Source: Gautieria morchelliformis | Lineage: Eukaryota > Basidiomycota > Agaricomycetes > Gomphales > Gomphaceae | Reading direction: 5' to 3' | Assembly (NCBI GenBank): GCA_015179125.1 | Contig: WHVA01000015.1 | Coordinates: 1 to 64,000, forward strand | Length of the DNA: 64,000 nucleotides | In this document: positions 61,159 through 64,000 of the stretch, piece by piece | How positions within the stretch are numbered: position 1 is the stretch's first letter | How the letters are laid out: every line of letters starts with the position of its first letter | Made by a program: the position numbers and the translations under genes | The notes under the pieces: generated by a model | What the model was told of the DNA's origin: nothing | Databases searched by the model: none | What the model saw: only the letters and a program-made list of their open reading frames with translations

Positions 61159-61902
61159 GGTTAATCAAAAAGGTCATGTGATACAGCATATATAAGTATA
61201 TAATATATATTATAAGAGTATTAATAACAACATACAAGCCTGGCCTGTGCTTCGCTCCGGCCAGGATGTAACGGACATGGAAATCATAGAATTATTTCAT
61301 CATATACAATATTTTCTGTGGAGTCATTGCCTGATGGAAAGTGAACTTGGACATCATCTCTATGGCGCACATGTGACAAAGCGGTGTACAGTTGACCATG
61401 GGAGAAAACAGGAGTGGAAAGATCTATGGCCACACGATCAAGGGTAAGACCTTGACAGCTATTGAAAGTAGTTGCATATGCAGGTGACAAAGGGAATTGC
61501 TTGCGGAGAAGTGTGTGGCCTGTAGTGGGCAACAAAGATGTGAATGTGATGTGGGGAAAGAGGATGTTTTCATTGTCAATGTAGTTTAGACCTGCATGGA
61601 CATGGAGGGCAGCGACAGTCACGAGGTTTTTTCCTAAGTGAGTGACAACCACTCTACAGTTCTACACACCCAATGGAAAAATTGCGCCTTATGCGATATA
61701 GACCACCTAGGCGGATGGAGAGGGAGTGGCATGGCAAACCAGGAAGAGTTTGGCGGGCAACATAGTCAAGGATTGGTTGTGGTGATAGGAGATTGGTGTC
61801 TTCAGTTTCTTTAATAGTGTCGGCCACAGTATATGTGTGTTCGGGAGTGTTCAAGCGGTGAATGCATATGGAGTTATACATGTCACATTGAGCATTTGTG
61901 GG

Positions 61903-62656
61903 TGTCATAATCCTAATCCAAAACCTCACTCTCACTTCACTTCACTTCACTTCACCTCATTCAAACCCCTCTACCTGCAACATGTCCGTGCCACCAATCC
62001 TTAGCTTCCCTCTCGATCACATACACACCCACATGACCCATCATAACACCCGATCACCCTGCGGACACGCAGGTGACCCAGCAGCCCATGGATCCACCCC
62101 TGAACCGAGACAATGCCCGAGCCCAAAACGTGTCGATCCATGGAGCGACTCGATGGTCAGCCCATCACACACATCCTTCCCTTCACGCTTCATTCATCCT
62201 CCATTGTCCTTCGAACAAATATATCTCAGTTATGATGTCTCTAATCACCCCCCCCCCCCCCCCCCCCTTTTTAATCATTTCACATCTGATGCTCTTAATC
62301 AAACCAGTCTCCTTTCCAATCCACATGACATGTACACACCGCAGCACCTGGCGCACCAACCCCTGAGCTGCACACATAGGTTCACCTATGATCCCATTCC
62401 ATTTATATCATAGTTCATTCCACATGACAGATAAATAGCTGCACTATGTATCATACTCATCAGTCAATTGAACTCACCATTTTCACATATGAGTCTTTAC
62501 TCGAGATACATCTATCTGTGCTACACTTATCTCACTGTGCATATACCCTGTGCAATCTATCTTCATCAAACAGACCATATACTCGATTCGACTTCACATC
62601 GAAGTCTGAATCATATTTCTATTCAACAGCACTCCTAGATACTCTTATTCTTTACA
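61903..62656. mobile_element. Solo LTR-like insertion, 754 bp, target duplication GTGGG
   Basis: TGTCATAATCC ... TATTCTTTACA with TGT/ACA ends, flanked by GTGGG at 61898-61902 and 62657-62661. Removing it and one GTGGG restores the helicase reading LAPTNAQCDMY. It contains a ~20-base C run at about 62249-62269. A relative lies at 13037-13768. Confidence 0.88.
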
Positions 62657-63144
62657 GTGGGTGCAAGGATGGAATGTGTGAGGCATTGAGATGCATTAGC
62701 CAATATATGGTGAGGAAAGACAAAGTTGACAACATCTGTTGTAGTTGAGATACATTCAATGATATTCAAGGAAACCTTGGAAGATGGGCCATCGCCTATG
62801 AGATCAACAGTGGCAGAAAAATCAGGATCATCTGCATTGCGGATTGGAGTTGTCAATGAATGGATTTCAAAGTCACTCCACAGAGGTGAACTGTGGATTG
62901 AGGCATCAATAACATCCATTTTTGAACCTTTACGGACGACAGGACATGTTTGACAAAAATCACCTAGAAGGCTGATGATATTTCCTCCAAAAGGGAGAGA
63001 GTTTTGCATAACATGCTGAAGGGTGTCATTGATGCATGTGAGAACTGCAGGGTTTGCCATGGGAGCTTCTTTTAATAGTTGTCCACGTGGATCATCAAGT
63101 TCAATAGGGGAACGAAGGAATTCACAAAGTTCGTTGACTGGAAC

Positions 63145-63199
63145 CTTGAAATAGAAAAGTTAGCATTCATAGGAAAGAATGGAATCCAATTTCACTGAC
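63145..63199 (-). other. Spliceosomal intron in the Helitron helicase
   Basis: GTCAGT ... ATGCTAACTTTTCTATTTCAAG, 55 bp. The CTAAC branch site is 11 bases before the AG. Removal joins HAAFK to VPVNEL; reading through meets a stop. Confidence 0.75.
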
Positions 63200-64000
63200 T
63201 TTAAAAGCAGCATGTGTTGTCCTACCGCCAGGATCAACCTGTGCAGCAAAAGCTGAAGTAGTGGTGGGTAATACAATTTCTTGTTTGCAGCGTCGTGAGT
63301 CACAAATGGTGTTGGTGAGGAATGTTTTACCACGACCTGTGGGTCCATCGACGAATAATTGTAAAGGCATTTTAGTGTCAGCGGCATGTTCTATTTCGGC
63401 AAAGATATTTCATTGTTCAGAGTTGAATGATGCCTGGCATATTTGGGAGCAGTGGTGGAGGAGACTGGGATTTACAGACCATTGCAGGAGTTCATGTTGG
63501 ATTTCATTTCCACGAATGCATGGTTCTGGTAAACCAAAGTCAGACAATTGTTTTCCATGTTCATCCAAGGACTTGGATAATTCATAGAGAGCAGTGGTGT
63601 GTGCAAAGTCATGGTTGCCACCTTGGCTGTGTAGGAAGTCGCGGGAGAAGTGTTTCTTGAATGAGTTCCAAGTGCTAAGAGGTAGAGGGCAACAGTCATT
63701 TGTTAGGAGATGAATGAAAAATAGACACAACTGCCATGGAGTGCGTAAGCATTCCACAGCCTCTGTCAGACAGCTGTGACCTTCAGATACATCGGCAAAT
63801 AACCCTGAGAGGTGTGCAGCTTCTTGAAAGGTAGGTTGTATAACTCCATTGATGGTTCTCAAGTCATTGAAAGACAGAGCTGGTCTGTGCAATAACAGTG
63901 AGCGAATGTAGAAATGTTCGCCTTCAGAGGGACTAACTGTCTGTAGTCTTGAAATAGGTGGTTTGTTAGGTTTCCGAAGTATGACGTGCATCATAGGCTG

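Larger units (their letters stand above)
61284..64000 (-). pseudogene. Helitron PIF1-type helicase, split by a solo LTR; continues past the window
   Basis: Read from 64000 leftward: the region before the ATPase (RPALSFNDLRTINGVIQPTF), TGA at 63410-63412, NIFAEIEHAADTKMPLQLFV, then Walker A in DGPTGRGKTFLTN and TTHAAFK. A 55-bp intron (63145-63199, GTCAGT, branch CTAAC, CAAG) follows, then VPVNELCEFL, LLGDFCQTCPVVRKG and SILAPT. The LTR at 61903-62656 interrupts here, after which NAQCDMYNSICIHRLN resumes. Near 61655 an altered 8-bp-shorter segment shifts the frame, then GLTLDRVAIDLSTPVFSHGQ and LYTALSHV end the protein. Compared with 58380-59115, the first exons are present but three lesions kill it. 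Confidence 0.92.

Noticed and set aside
61903..62656. The helicase insert as a non-autonomous Helitron
   Set aside because: Helitrons insert between A and T without target duplication. Here a 5-bp GTGGG duplication and TG...CA ends point to an LTR.
1..64000. tRNA, rRNA, CRISPR or telomeric repeats
   Set aside because: No GGTTCRANNCC T-arm in a cloverleaf context, no rRNA blocks, no regularly spaced repeat-spacer array and no TTAGGG runs were found by reading both strands.

Overview
The window looks like a transposon-dense stretch of an Agaricomycete (Basidiomycota) genome, most likely a white-rot wood decayer. Three things point there. Several genes carry short (47-62 bp) GT-AG introns. There is an intact class II manganese peroxidase gene with the expected haem and Mn(II) ligands. 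The mobile elements are those usual in mushroom genomes: Helitrons with a DUF6570-type Rep and a PIF1 helicase, tnp2/CACTA-like DNA transposons, tyrosine-recombinase retroelements, and Ty1/copia and Ty3/gypsy elements. I see no tRNA, rRNA or CRISPR.

Layout. 0-7 kb: the tip of a gypsy LTR, a 132-bp tandem array, a LINE ORF1 fragment, one charged hypothetical protein, a WD40 scrap and the first copy of a ~720-bp dispersed repeat. 7.2-13.8 kb: a broken copia pol (minus strand) abutting a broken Helitron Rep (minus). 15.4-18.6 kb: a coiled-coil gene with duplicated exons, surrounded by long perfect hairpins. 20.6-21.8 kb: a decayed NCS2 purine permease (minus). 23-24.9 kb: the second ~720-bp repeat copy, two GC-rich foldback repeats and a GC-rich captured segment. 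24.8-27.1 kb: a C2-NACHT (NLR-like) pseudogene, followed by a Tc1/mariner-type relic. 28.2-29.4 kb: the manganese peroxidase (minus). 31-36 kb: a DIRS/Ngaro-type tyrosine-recombinase retroelement (minus). 37.4-38.0 kb: a P450 fragment. 38.6-40.0 kb: a coiled-coil protein with one in-frame TGA. 41.1-43.4 kb: a multi-exon gene of unknown function. 43.6-52.5 kb: a tnp2/CACTA-like transposase gene (minus) split by a young Ty3/gypsy element at 44.7-49.65 kb. 53-57 kb: relics, tandem repeats and a TIR-bearing MITE. 57.4-64 kb: two PIF1-type Helitron helicase copies, each hit by a solo LTR.

Almost every protein gene here is broken, often by TGA where CGA would fit, as expected from deamination of methylated CpG in silenced repeats. 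The clear exceptions are the manganese peroxidase, the recombinase ORF, gag/pol of the gypsy element and perhaps the 41-kb gene. The gypsy element is the most instructive mobile unit. It has a TSD on both sides, an LTR remnant identical between its two ends, a canonical -1 frameshift heptamer between gag and pol, and a primer site complementary to its own 5' transcript rather than to an obvious tRNA.
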